A DNA stretch of 64,000 nucleotides from Apiospora phragmitis (taxonomy: Eukaryota; Ascomycota; Sordariomycetes; Amphisphaeriales; Apiosporaceae). This document shows, in pieces, positions 9,330-20,119 of the stretch. The stretch is from NCBI GenBank assembly GCA_038363925.1, contig JAQQWL010000004.1, forward strand, positions 1,612,001-1,676,000, read 5' to 3'. Within the stretch, counting starts at the first letter, position 1, and every line of letters starts with the position of its first letter. The position numbers and the translations under genes were made by a program. Below the pieces are notes generated by a model. The model did no database searches. It was not told where the DNA came from and was given only the letters and a program-made list of their open reading frames with translations.

Positions 9330-12300
9330 GGTGTTTTTTTTAACGTCTAATGTCTCAAGTGCTGGAATGACGGTTCGACTTTCTCCCACGCGGAACTGCG
9401 AGGAGGGCAAGATTGATATGGGATAAGTCGAGTTGGACGCCCGCTAGGCTGGTTGATACAACAGTGCCTCTGATCTTCGAGAAAAGCTGTTGTGACACGT
9501 CCGAGGAGCACGAATAGTTGTCGTGGACGGGACCTGTTGTGATTTGGCTGGACTTAGTTGCGGCTGATTGCTGCTGCTAGGGCCTCCTTATTCTCGCTGG
9601 GCGTTGGGAAAACAAGCCACAGTACGAATTGCGTGAACGATGGGCAATATTACACGGACGAAATCTCCCTTGGGAATTATTAGGCGGCCGAAGACAAGTG
9701 GTGTAAGTGTCTCGGATATAGTCGAAGCGATTGTCGGAAAGAAAATAAACAGCAGAATAGCGAACGTCGGGTAAAATAGATGTGAATTATCCCAGGGTTT
9801 GAACGACAGACCGTCAGGAGTTGACGAGTTGGGATGATGGTGAGATGGGGAGACAGGATCTCGTGGTCAGGGAAATTCAGGATGGAAGCGTCTTTGAAGG
9901 CAGGCTTAGACGTAGAACCTTCGCTGGGGGGCTTAGCAGAGACGGGCTTAGGTAATGATGAAGGGGGACTGAGAGCCAGCTGGACTGGAGTCGGGGAGTT
10001 CCGTGCATTAATGACGGGCCACTGAGGAGGGAGCAAAAGACGCCGTTCAGAGTGTCATCCAGCCAGCGTCTGGGATTTTCGGGGCTTTCTGGGCCAGGTC
10101 GGTCAAGTCAGTCGCTGGATTCAGTGAACACGAGAAGCTGTGGCCCACCTGCGGTACGTCCTCGCGCCCAGACGGGTTTGGTGCCAGAATTCTGGTGGAT
10201 GCTCCGTGATGGGATTCCTGGCTTCTAGAGTTCTTTTTCATGCAAAGTGAATGAACCTTGGTCTAACTTGGCAGATAGGTGGGCTCTGTTTTGCGTGTTG
10301 ATATTCTTCAGGTTCGGTCAGGTTCGGTCGGGGGGTCGAAGATAAAACTATGGAAATCTCAGGTCTTTTCCCGCAGCCTGTGTCTCGCCGGTCTTGTTTA
10401 CAATTGAGTGAGTGTATGCATGTATCGGCCGTTTTGTTATTTTGGACACGCAAGCCGCCGCCCAGCCAGTCCGGGCCATTTGCGCTATCGATGGAGAGGG
10501 CGATGAGTGTGAACCGCTAGTCGACCAAGCGACGGCGATCTGGGCTTGGCCAAGATCGTATTTGCTCTTCGTCTCTGCCACTCCTGTTCGTTCGTCCAGT
10601 CCCGGGGTGGGGCGAGCAGGACGCATCCAGCATCCTGCATGCATGTGGTTCGGGTTTGGCTGGTTTTTTTTTGTGTTCACTTGTCCTGGCACTCGCCCTC
10701 TAGTCTGCCAGACGGTCGGGCTTCTGTCCAGCAAAAAGCCGCCTAAAAATAGAGATGATCTTCTCTAACAAAGCCGATCACCTCCTCGTGTTCCCCGTAT
10801 ATATTTTATGTATGGCCTCATCCACATTCCTCGATTGAAACTCATTGAGCCTCACGAGATGTGTCGAGGTTGGTGTAGCACATTTTACAATTGCCCCGAA
10901 AGACAATAGACTCAAGTCTTAATGGCGGGGAAATTTACCTTCTTGTCGCCTGTATCGATGGAGTTTGATTGACTACAAAACCTGCAAAATCCACTGGACG
11001 CCATCAGCACAGCAGCAATGCAACCCGCCATCTGACCAAAGCGCCCTACCGGAGCTTGCTGCAGGCAGGTACGCATACGAACATTGTGTATTGAGCTGCA
11101 GCTATGTAGGTACACAGCCAAAAACCCAACCTCCCTCGATCGATGCAGCGCAAGCATGGCGCTCGGTTTTGTGAACACCCGGTGGCGGATTGCTTCTTTT
11201 CTCATTCCTGTAATGAATCCTTCTGATGAATCGACGTCATTCCGCCTGTCGGTTCGCATTGGGATCCGGATCTGGCGGAGAGGGTAAACTCGTTGATCCA
11301 GGGCATAAACATTCAGGGGTGCATCAATTCTAACATCGGAGCAATCTATCATCCAGTGTCCAGCCAGTTTTGGTTTTGCGTGAGGCTTTCGGACGCAGCC
11401 ATGCGCGCCGTGCAGTCCGTTGTGGAATCGGATGATCCCAACCCATCCCAACCCAGCCACAACAACGTGCAAACCTTTCCATCTTGACTTCCCAGTCTGA
11501 AATAGAGAGACATCTTGCTAATGGTTGATTAAAGACAGCTCTTAATCAATATACAGGTATGCATGCGGTAATACATACCTGGTTGGACAGCTCTGCCGTC
11601 GAAAGCTTCGGTCCGTTGCAGGAAGGGAATTTGCAGCACAGACCCAATTCATCAATATACTTCAAATCCCGTCCAATGTCCAAGCGATACTTCGGTTTGA
11701 TTCATGGCTCTGATTGTCTCGAGGGAATGAGCATTGCTCAAGCACAGTTCTCCATCAAATCAGTCTACGTCAATAAGCACACCTGTATGTGCTATTAACG
11801 CAGCAATGGGTTTTCATGGACTGCGTGTCTTGCCAGTTCTTGGCTTGCCTAGCACCTCGAATATCATTGCTTGAAGCTCAAAATCGCCTGGGCTGCCGCA
11901 CCAGAGCCAGAGGACAGAGTGAGAACGAGAACGGCGAACTGGCCATGTACAGTATACTACCTACCTACCTACAGTGCAGACAATTCAAATGGCCATCCCA
12001 TGCGACGGATTGAATAACAAGAAATTCTGATTCAGGAAGTGTATACCATCTTAACAGGTTTGCCTAGGTACTCTCCCACTCAAGGTATGGTGATTTACCC
12101 GCTCACCGAGATAAGGGCAGACGGGACGACAACAGTCGATAGATGCACATACTGCCGATCTCTTGCCTTTCGTGACGGCAGCTACGAGAGTTGGGTGTCA
12201 AGCAAAAGTCATGAAGCCCTACGCAGACACGCTTTATCATCTGGCGAAACGCTCTAAAGGGGGCGGCCACTTTTCGAGCACTTATTATTCCTCACCTGAT

Positions 12301-13550
12301 CGTGGTCCCATGCTTTCCCTCGATATTTGGGGCTTGTCATGTATCATAATAATGTTTCGTGTCAAATACCTATGTTAACTTGTCACAGAAAGTCATCTTG
12401 GTTCGACATTTTCTTCACCTTGAGGGTTGCACTAATGTGGTAGGGTTGGTCGTGCCCATGGCAGATCTGAATCGTCTTGCTTCGAAACCTGCTTAGTAAG
12501 TCGACGGGCTGCTGCTAGCCCGAGGATGAGAAGTTTTAAAGCACTTGTGGCTCTGTTGAAGAAAAGCCGCGATGGACTTGTCGGGACACAGTACTCAAGT
12601 TTTGATGTATGTTTCGATGTGATTGTTGTTCCTTTCCGTTTCCCATGTCTCATACGTAAACGGTACGGGAATAACCACCTGGCGACCCAGCCAAAGTTGG
12701 ATCTTCCCGGTACCGCGGAGGGCGCTAGGTGTAGATCAAAACAGGACCCGAAGAACCTAGCAACTGGCGGGGGTCTGGTGCATCTCAGCAGTTAGTTCAT
12801 CTTGCTATTTTCTCGATCTGCCATAGATAGAAAGAGAAAATAGAAACACTGGGGGCTGGAGTTGGAAATCTGAAATCCGAATATAGTAAATCGAATCCTA
12901 ATAATAGGCATCGGAAACCTGCTGTGGTCAATATCAAAAGGAATGAATGAATATAAATGCATCTTACTTACATGTAGATAACCTCCTTGCCGCCGGTTTG
13001 CTTGTCAAACCAACCTTTGCAGGCTTAAAGAGGAAAAGGTGCTCTGTAAACGACCCCTAATAGGACCCCAGTTTAGATGCAGTCAGCGCCAACCTTATCT
13101 TCCAAACAGCGAGCCAAAAGCCCCACCACCACTAACACTGACAACCACTAAACGCGACTGCGCTGCTGTTGAAGCTCGAAGCCCAAGCTCCTTTCAAACA
13201 GAGGCAGAAGCAGGAGCAGGTGCCGTTGCCGCCCCAGGGACCAAACAACGAATCAACTGGCAGGTCCAAACGATCTGTCACACTGCCATTGGCCATTTCT
13301 TTTCATTTTATTTTGTCTCTATTCTTTCCCTGGTTGGGGGGAGAAGGGAGGCGTCGCACGAGACGAAACGAGGGAGTAGATCTTTTAGGGTTGATCTCTT
13401 TTCGATCGTCTATTCTGTTCTCCCTTCCATTCTCCCGCATTCCTTCTCCATCTTTGTGTCTGGAAATCCCAGTGCCTATTCACACACGCGCCCGAGTGAG
13501 ATCAAAGTCAATTGCGGCTTGATCACTCGACGACGTTCCCGTAGCTCAAG
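9330..13550. other. Long intergenic region between the DUF7137-type gene and the RRM gene
   Basis: It holds the promoters of two divergent genes. The many open frames are short. The largest (186 codons, minus, 10912-11472) lacks recognisable domains and I do not call it a gene. A 171-codon plus-strand frame (13039-13554) ends exactly on the RRM start codon. Simple ACCTACCTAC-type runs occur near 11960. Confidence 0.5.
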
Positions 13551-15336
13551 ATGACGGCGGCTACGTCAGGTACCGTTACTATCGACCGTAATTACTTTGA
13601 GACTCTGCTCCGCAGGTAAGTTCAGCCCCTCCGCGTCCGGAACCCGAGCTTGAAGCAACTTCAAACTAGACCCTAGCAACCCTCCCCTCAATGTCTCATC
13701 GTGAAGCTTTCCCCTCGCCTGCGGGCACAGTGGAAGTGAAACTTTTGTCGCGGAGGCTGACTCGTAGTATAGGGCCAATGTTGTACGTTTGTCCCCAACG
13801 CCAGACGAGACGATACGATACGATTCGATCGATCTGCTAGTCCTTTGAAACACCACTCTAATCAAACCATCTACGTAGGATACCAATGACTTCGCGGTGG
13901 CGACAACAGGCACTCCGTCTCGAGCCCAGGACTTCACCATTGTCCCGAATGTCGAGTATGAAACACTTCTCTCCATTGCTCACAAGTTTTCCCGACTTCG
14001 ACAAAACCTAATCAATGGAGGCGTCACGGAACCTACCATTGCTGTAAGTCCGCACTATCCACACCTGCCGCAACCCCATGGATCGGCACATGAGGGATAC
14101 TTTCGGGCCACTCTACGAGTTGCCAAATCCAACGTCGAACTAATGCTTGCGTAAAGGTGTTGAGCCAGGACGTCGAAGCCCCGCTTCCTGATGCCGGCAC
14201 TCGACCTTTGGAGAAATTGGAGCAGGAGAACACTGACGACGGCGGGGTCGTGCTCAACCATTCCAAGAGCTCGTATTATACCTCCAACAATAAATCGGAT
14301 GGGCGGCATCACACATCGCACATCGGCAACGGATTTGGAAATGGCGGCCATCATGGCGGGTACGGCGGCAGATCGGTTGGCAACCAGCAGGCATGGGGCG
14401 ATGTGGATGTCGCCGGCGACGACTTCTCGGCCTCTTACTCTGGCGAAGGGTTGAGCCCCGAGGCAACTCATCACCAAACGTTTGGCCAATTCACCCAGAA
14501 CGCTGAGGTCCAACGACCACAATACGCCCGGATGTGCAAGAGAACCATTGTTCTGGCTGGACTTCCTGACAACACAAAGCACGAGGACATCACCAGGGCT
14601 GTGCGCGGTGGCCAGGTTCTCGAGGTTTTTATCAGATCACATGAACACATGGCCATGGTTTCATTCTTACGCGAGGAAGATGCTGTACGCTTCTACGATC
14701 ACTCGAGGCGCCATGATCTGTACATCAACAATAAGCGGGTAGGTGTATCTGGCCCCTCCTGCCATGCGATAAGCTAACCGCCGCTATAGGTATTCATCAA
14801 GTGGGCTGAACGACACTTCCATCTTGCCGGCCATGTCGCACACAAGATCGTTCAGGGCGCGACCCGTAACATGGTCATCCGGCGCGTCGACCCCACTCAC
14901 ACCGAGGACAGCGTTAGAGATGATCTTGAACACATCCACAATCTGGTCGTGATCAAGATCGAGTTTCTTGGGGGCAGCTGCTACATCAAGACCAATTCTG
15001 TTCATAACGCTATGTTCGCTAGGACCTGCATGATGAGTCGCGCGTAAGTTTCATGAGTTGCTTTCTAGACTGTACAGATGTATTAACGGTATGGGTAGCA
15101 AGTACAAGGGGTCCAAGATTGATTGGGATTTGGATGAGTGCGCGCAGCCCCTGAGAGTAGAGCAGAAGCCGCCGGCGCCTCCCAAGCCTCAGCGCAACCC
15201 CTCACCGAAAAAGCCTGCTGTCAGCATCAACCGCTTTGCTACGTTGCGACTGGATGATGAAGATGATGAGAGCGATGATAAGTTCGACACCTCATCTGAG
15301 TTTCCTGCATCCACGACTGTCGGGGTGACGGCATAA
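13551..15336 (+). CDS. RRM-domain RNA-binding protein (Nrd1-like)
   Basis: This is a predicted RNA-binding regulator with two RRM-like domains, resembling the fungal negative regulator of differentiation group (family placement from memory). Six exons fit in phase: 13551-13615, 13773-13782, 13879-14043, 14157-14738, 14790-15043 and 15099-15336, giving 437 residues. Exon 2 is a microexon of 10 bases encoding part of Arg plus Ala-Asn-Val. Without it the flanking exons are out of frame. A Gly/His/Ser/Asn-rich low-complexity region (about 105-205) precedes RRM1 (about 208-285: RTIVLAGLPDNT as RNP2 and MAMVSFL as RNP1-like, ending VFIKWAERHF). A second, weaker RRM (about 301-370) contains MVIRRVDPTHTEDSVRDDL and CYIKT. 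The tail is acidic (DDEDDESDDKFD). Confidence 0.85.
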
Positions 15337-17527
15337 GGCCGTGACAGACAGCCAACCGGGAACCGGGGCATCCTCCTCCCATTATTTGTACGACTACTGC
15401 GCGGGTCATGCAGCATCAGATCCGTCCCGACAAGGTAGAGCCATGGAGGAGACGGTTCGTATGTCTCGTATGGTCTGTGGCTACTTTTTTTATTGACTGG
15501 AGGGGTGGGGGCGGCGTCGAGGAGTTGAGGACGGTTTGATATGGATACCCAGAATTGTCAAGATTGTTACAGCACCAGCATACTCGACTTGATGTCAGGA
15601 AGCTGGCAGGGACGGTTACTCAGGGGGGTGAGGTCTGAAAATTGCAGATGCGAAGTGGTAACAAGTGTGTTCCTGTAGCTTTGCGTATTACGAAACAACA
15701 CGACTCATTTCAGCCATACTGAGTGGCTATACATTCTGTTCTCAATATGGTTCACCCAATGTTGTGAAAGATGCTGTCTCCTCTGCCACGTCATGTACCA
15801 TCCTGTCAGTTAGTCCATCACCAGCTACCCAACTGCTTGAAGTGACAATACGTATGGTACGCCCAAGCCAAACCCAGAAATAGAGGTCGTTATTTGACTG
15901 TTGTAAGTTGGTCCCATGAATAAACAGATGAACGGTAGAGGGTTCTTTGCGGATGTTACAAGGGACAAGTTGACTTCTCCTTTGCCTCTCTACTTCCTTG
16001 ACCCGGCCGTACGGTACACTAAAGATGATTCTATTCTGGGGTAGTCCATCACCAAGCGCTTAAAGGGTTGATAGGGAGATGCCGACAAGCAAACCAGCAA
16101 GGGAACAAACAAACAACCGGCGATATCGACCTTCCTTTTTGGGAAACTCGTTAGATTCTTTGCCTATACGCAGAAAGAAAGCTGGGTGCCTAGTATGTGT
16201 ACAGCCAATCGGACAGGAAGAAGAGAATTCGGTTCCGGAATCCTTCTCATGCATGCATGCAAGCAAACGAAGCGACAGGTATCTATTAGCTATCATCAGC
16301 TATATAGATAGCATAGTAATCGTTCTCGGCCCGGGTAAGGTGTGGCCCTCTAGTAAAGGCGAGAGGTGTGTGTGATCCGATGTGACGTGGTTCGAGGGAG
16401 GTGCAGCGGGTGGGTGGTGCGTGACCGGGCGACGGATCGAGGCTGGCTGGCTGGATCGATGATGGTTCCATGCCATGCGACAGAGACACATGGGTCCTGT
16501 GGTGATACGATGTGGTTGCAGGGTCTATGCGTATTTGTGTGTGAATACAAGTAAGTACTTCATCTGTTGTATACTGCTTCTCCTTGGACCAGTCGAAGCT
16601 GTATATAGAGAATGTGGCGCCAGTCACACGATATGGTACGGCATAGTCGGGCTGGTCTGTCTTGGTATCCCGCATCCCGCCCCCTACAGACGACCAGGTT
16701 CCCCGCGCCAATACTGACACTCTGAAGTTGTGCAAACACACCTTGGTCGTACATACGTAGTACTATCCCACCTATCGAGCCTTATCACGAGTGTTACATG
16801 TATGCGGATAGTCCTGCGCTTTTCTCCAAGATCCAGGTTGATTCGCGACAGCTCAATATCACTGTTTTCTTAGACTTTGAGCAATCAACGGAGAGAAGGT
16901 ATTATCCGAAGAGAGACTTCGAGTGTATTCCATCTGAAGTTCATCACATCAACAGCAGCAGCAGCTGCTGCTACTGCTACTGCTATTACTACCAACGATC
17001 ACAGCCACTACGGGTTTGCCCACGGCTGGTCGGCATAAGTGATGTAGACGACGATGCCCTTTGAGATTCGGTCTGTCCGGGATGCGTGCCGTGTGGCGGC
17101 CGTTAGCTCTTGCTGAATGAAAGACATACATACAGCCACGTTTCCATCAAGAAGAGCACGTTAGATTTGCTGGAGTAGCTGCCATGTACTTCCATAGCAC
17201 TAGGTACAGGGAACTTGCTTCATAACAACGTACTTCAAGATAGCGATCATATGATAAATAGCAAATTGTCCATTATAACTTAGCTCGTAATATCGCTATA
17301 AACCAACGTATAGTATTTGATCTGATACTAAAAAACTAAGGGTATTCCATGCGCTATGACTCCACACGACCGCCCAGATGCATGCTCACTGTACGACTAT
17401 GAAAACCATTGGGGTTCCCCCTTTTCCGCCTCCCTCCCGCCTCCCGCCTCCCGCGACCGCGACCGCGACCCCTCACCCGCCATCGACAGACTAGATAGCC
17501 ATTATTAGATGGATCCCTAGATCCCGC
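15337..17527. other. Convergent intergenic region, RRM gene to DCP2
   Basis: This should hold the 3' UTRs of both genes. Short frames only. It contains a 16-base perfect CAG/CTG palindrome at 16957-16972 and a Pro-codon-like direct repeat (CCTCCCG and CGACCG units) at about 17431-17470. Confidence 0.5.
16957..16972. repeat. CAG/CTG palindrome
   Basis: Four CAG units run directly into CTG units, making a perfect 16-base palindrome that could fold as a hairpin. It lies outside any supported gene. Confidence 0.7.
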
Positions 17528-20119
17528 TTAGCGTTTCGCGTGATTCCTAGACGCATCCTTCAGGAAACCCATTAAGAAGTCTCTATCTGCAGGTGTTAAA
17601 GGTGTCTGGCTGCCACGCCTGCTGCCGAGCGATGCGTTATCACCAGCGCCGGAAGCAATGGAAGCAACGCGAGATCTGGGTCGCATGTTCTCGCCCATAG
17701 AAGCCGGCTCCTTCCCTTTCCCAAAGAGCGAAAGTAGGCTACTCTTCTGCTCCACAGTTGCCTCGGGGCGGGCCTTAAAAATCCCGCTAGGTACGGGAAG
17801 CGTCGCTGCTGAAGGCGCCCCCAGAGACATGGCGAGGTTGGAGGCGCTCGAGTCAAAACTGGTCCCATATGGATACGCCATAGACCGAGTTGGTGTGGAC
17901 TGCTGGGGTTGGGGGGACTGCTGGAATGAAGGCACCGGTTTCTTTCTTGATGCAATAGCAAGAGCTCCGAACGGAAGATTCAGTTCTGGGTTCGACACCT
18001 GGGACTGCCCATGGTGTTCGAGACTTTGCCTTACTGCGGTGGCTGGTGACACAGACTTTTCTAGGGCAGGCACAGCAGCAGCAGCAGCGGCGGCCGCCGC
18101 ACCAAGGCCTAAAGGCGATCGGCCCTGCGGCATAGTCTCGCCGCCCACCAGCTTCTTCGTTGTATCTGTCTGCTTGAACATATCCAGAAGGCTTGACTGG
18201 TGCTTGTTAAAGGATCCAACGGGATGCGAACTGTTTGATGATGGGAACTGCGGGCTGGCTGGTCCGATATTGATGTTCTGAGGGTAGCCTTGAGACTGCG
18301 GAGTGTTTTGGGGTGGGGCTGCATGCTGTTTGACGTCTGGCTGTGGTGTAGTACCCTTGAACACACCCAGCAGGCTCATCGAGTGTGCAGTTGGCTCGAG
18401 GCTTTGTCTTGGTTGAGGAGGGGTTCCTTGTGCACCAAGAGGGCTTTGATGCTGATACTGCTGATACTGCTGGCTCTGTTGTTGATGCAAGTGATGCTCC
18501 TGCTGCTGTTGTCGTTGCTGCAAATGTTGCTGTTGCTGCTGCTGTTGTTGATATTGTCTTTGCTGCAGATGCTGTTGTTGTTGTTGCTGCTGCTGCTGCA
18601 GATGCTGCTGTTGTTGCTGTAGATGCTGCTGCTGCTGCTGGGCAGCATTGGCTCGGTAGCCTTGCGGTGGTCCAGTAGCGGCCATCTGCTCATGCATTGC
18701 TGGCGTTGGCACCATCCCTCGAATGAGTAAGGATTGCTGGACCTGGGGAGGTTGAGGCTGTGGATGCATGAGCTGTGGTGGCTGCTGATTGGATTTGTGA
18801 CGGGGTGAGACCAGGATTTCTGGTTGCCCATTATAGTCTGTCGATATATGAACCTGGGGCCGAGCAGCCTGGTGCTGGTATGCTCGGTTAGGTTGCTGCT
18901 GCTGTTGAAACTGTTGTTGGCCAACACCAAAATAAGGTGGCTGTCCCTGTGGGTAGGACAATCGTTGTGTTGGATGGTTATGAGGTGGTGTGCGAGGTCG
19001 AGTTGCTTCGGTGAAGACCTGTTCATGTGGCGTATGAGGATACGGGTGAGCCGAAGGCGAAGCGCTGGTATGACCGTTCTGGCCCGTCGATGGCGCTTTG
19101 GATTGCAGGATCGACATCAATGCAGCCCCAGCGTTCACATTGGTCGCAGCGCTGACACCTGACGGCATGTATGCATTGCTAGCATCGGTACCATTCGATC
19201 CTAAGCCTGGTTGGTAGACGGACGTGGGTATAGGAGGCGAGATCTCATCGATCTCGTGCTGATCGTCCTCGGTGAGGAGATCCTCCTCCTGTATAGTAAC
19301 AGGATGTTGCTGTCCCGTCTGTCTCGCAGCTTTGTGGGCATCGCGCTTCTTTTGTTGGACTACCCATTTTTTCAAGGGTACCAAGAATGGCGCAACCATG
19401 TAGAATTTGTTGGCATTCGTGGCAGCTTCTGCGGCGTTGCCCTCACCGCGACCAACACCCTTCTTTTTCCTAAAAGCCGGTAGATCCTGCAACTTGTACC
19501 ATTGGATTTTGCCAATCTCTTTTCTGGTTTTGGGTTCGAATACGGTATCCATGGGCACGTCCCGGAAGACGTAAAGACGCATGTGCTGATCACGCATAGT
19601 GATCTCGATGTACTTGACATTGTTGTCCTCGGGAACAAGACCGGCGCCACGAACATCGAAGCCCGTCTCTTCGAAAACCTCACGGATGGCGCAGTCGAGG
19701 TCATCCTCGTCCTTGTTTATCTTCCCCCTCGGAAAGCTCCAGTTGGCGTTGCTTTTCCAACCTCGGACAAGCACGGTGCTGTCCATGGCATGATTCATCA
19801 TGATGGCGCCGCGCACAGGCACTCGCGTCTTGTACAGCACGAACTCATCAAACGCCTGCATGTAGCTATCTTCGCTGAACGAGGCGAACAGAGGACAGTG
19901 CTGGAACATGCGAAGGCAGAAGGTGCGCAGCGACATGTTCGGCAGGGTCGGGTCTAGCGGTCGAATGAAATCTTCGTAAAACCAGTGTGCCTCCTCAACT
20001 TGAAAGCAGATGCGGGCGACAGACTGTAGGTCTTCCTGCGGGAGGTTTATAATGAAGCGGACACATAGATCGTCCAGCCAGTCTTCGAGAGACATCTTTT
20101 CCTGAACCTGAGACATCAT
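17528..20119 (-). CDS. DCP2: mRNA-decapping enzyme DCP2
   Basis: It removes the m7G cap from mRNA in cytoplasmic P-bodies, activated by Dcp1, Edc3 and Pat1. Single exon, 863 residues. Residues about 9-95 are the Dcp1-binding regulatory domain (EAHWFYEDFIRP with the conserved Trp46). The Nudix domain (about 96-245) carries the Nudix box from G132 to F154, with REVFEETGF supplying catalytic Glu147, Glu150 and Glu151. Box B follows. The long disordered tail has Gln tracts encoded around 18470-18660. It also has at least four short leucine-rich motifs like those that bind Edc3 and Pat1 in yeasts: ALMSILQSK, SLLGVFKG (about 18357-18380), SLLDMFKQ (about 18170-18195) and SLLSLFGKG (about 17720-17745). 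The protein ends with FLMGFLKDASRNHAKR, which resembles a fifth. Start is the first ATG; Met9 is an alternative. Confidence 0.96.
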   Translation of the reverse strand: MMSQVQEKMSLEDWLDDLCVRFIINLPQEDLQSVARICFQVEEAHWFYEDFIRPLDPTLPNMSLRTFCLRMFQHCPLFASFSEDSYMQAFDEFVLYKTRVPVRGAIMMNHAMDSTVLVRGWKSNANWSFPRGKINKDEDDLDCAIREVFEETGFDVRGAGLVPEDNNVKYIEITMRDQHMRLYVFRDVPMDTVFEPKTRKEIGKIQWYKLQDLPAFRKKKGVGRGEGNAAEAATNANKFYMVAPFLVPLKKWVVQQKKRDAHKAARQTGQQHPVTIQEEDLLTEDDQHEIDEISPPIPTSVYQPGLGSNGTDASNAYMPSGVSAATNVNAGAALMSILQSKAPSTGQNGHTSASPSAHPYPHTPHEQVFTEATRPRTPPHNHPTQRLSYPQGQPPYFGVGQQQFQQQQQPNRAYQHQAARPQVHISTDYNGQPEILVSPRHKSNQQPPQLMHPQPQPPQVQQSLLIRGMVPTPAMHEQMAATGPPQGYRANAAQQQQQHLQQQQQHLQQQQQQQQQHLQQRQYQQQQQQQQHLQQRQQQQEHHLHQQQSQQYQQYQHQSPLGAQGTPPQPRQSLEPTAHSMSLLGVFKGTTPQPDVKQHAAPPQNTPQSQGYPQNINIGPASPQFPSSNSSHPVGSFNKHQSSLLDMFKQTDTTKKLVGGETMPQGRSPLGLGAAAAAAAAAVPALEKSVSPATAVRQSLEHHGQSQVSNPELNLPFGALAIASRKKPVPSFQQSPQPQQSTPTRSMAYPYGTSFDSSASNLAMSLGAPSAATLPVPSGIFKARPEATVEQKSSLLSLFGKGKEPASMGENMRPRSRVASIASGAGDNASLGSRRGSQTPLTPADRDFLMGFLKDASRNHAKR
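18470..18660 (-). repeat. CAG-rich polyglutamine tract within DCP2
   Basis: Imperfect CAG/CAA repeats encode several glutamine runs broken by His, Leu and Tyr. This is low-complexity coding DNA likely to vary in length between strains. Confidence 0.85.

Noticed and set aside
10912..11472. 186-codon minus-strand frame
   Set aside because: No recognisable domain, no matching splice partners, and it lies inside a large non-coding stretch with several overlapping frames. Cannot be called a gene on length alone.
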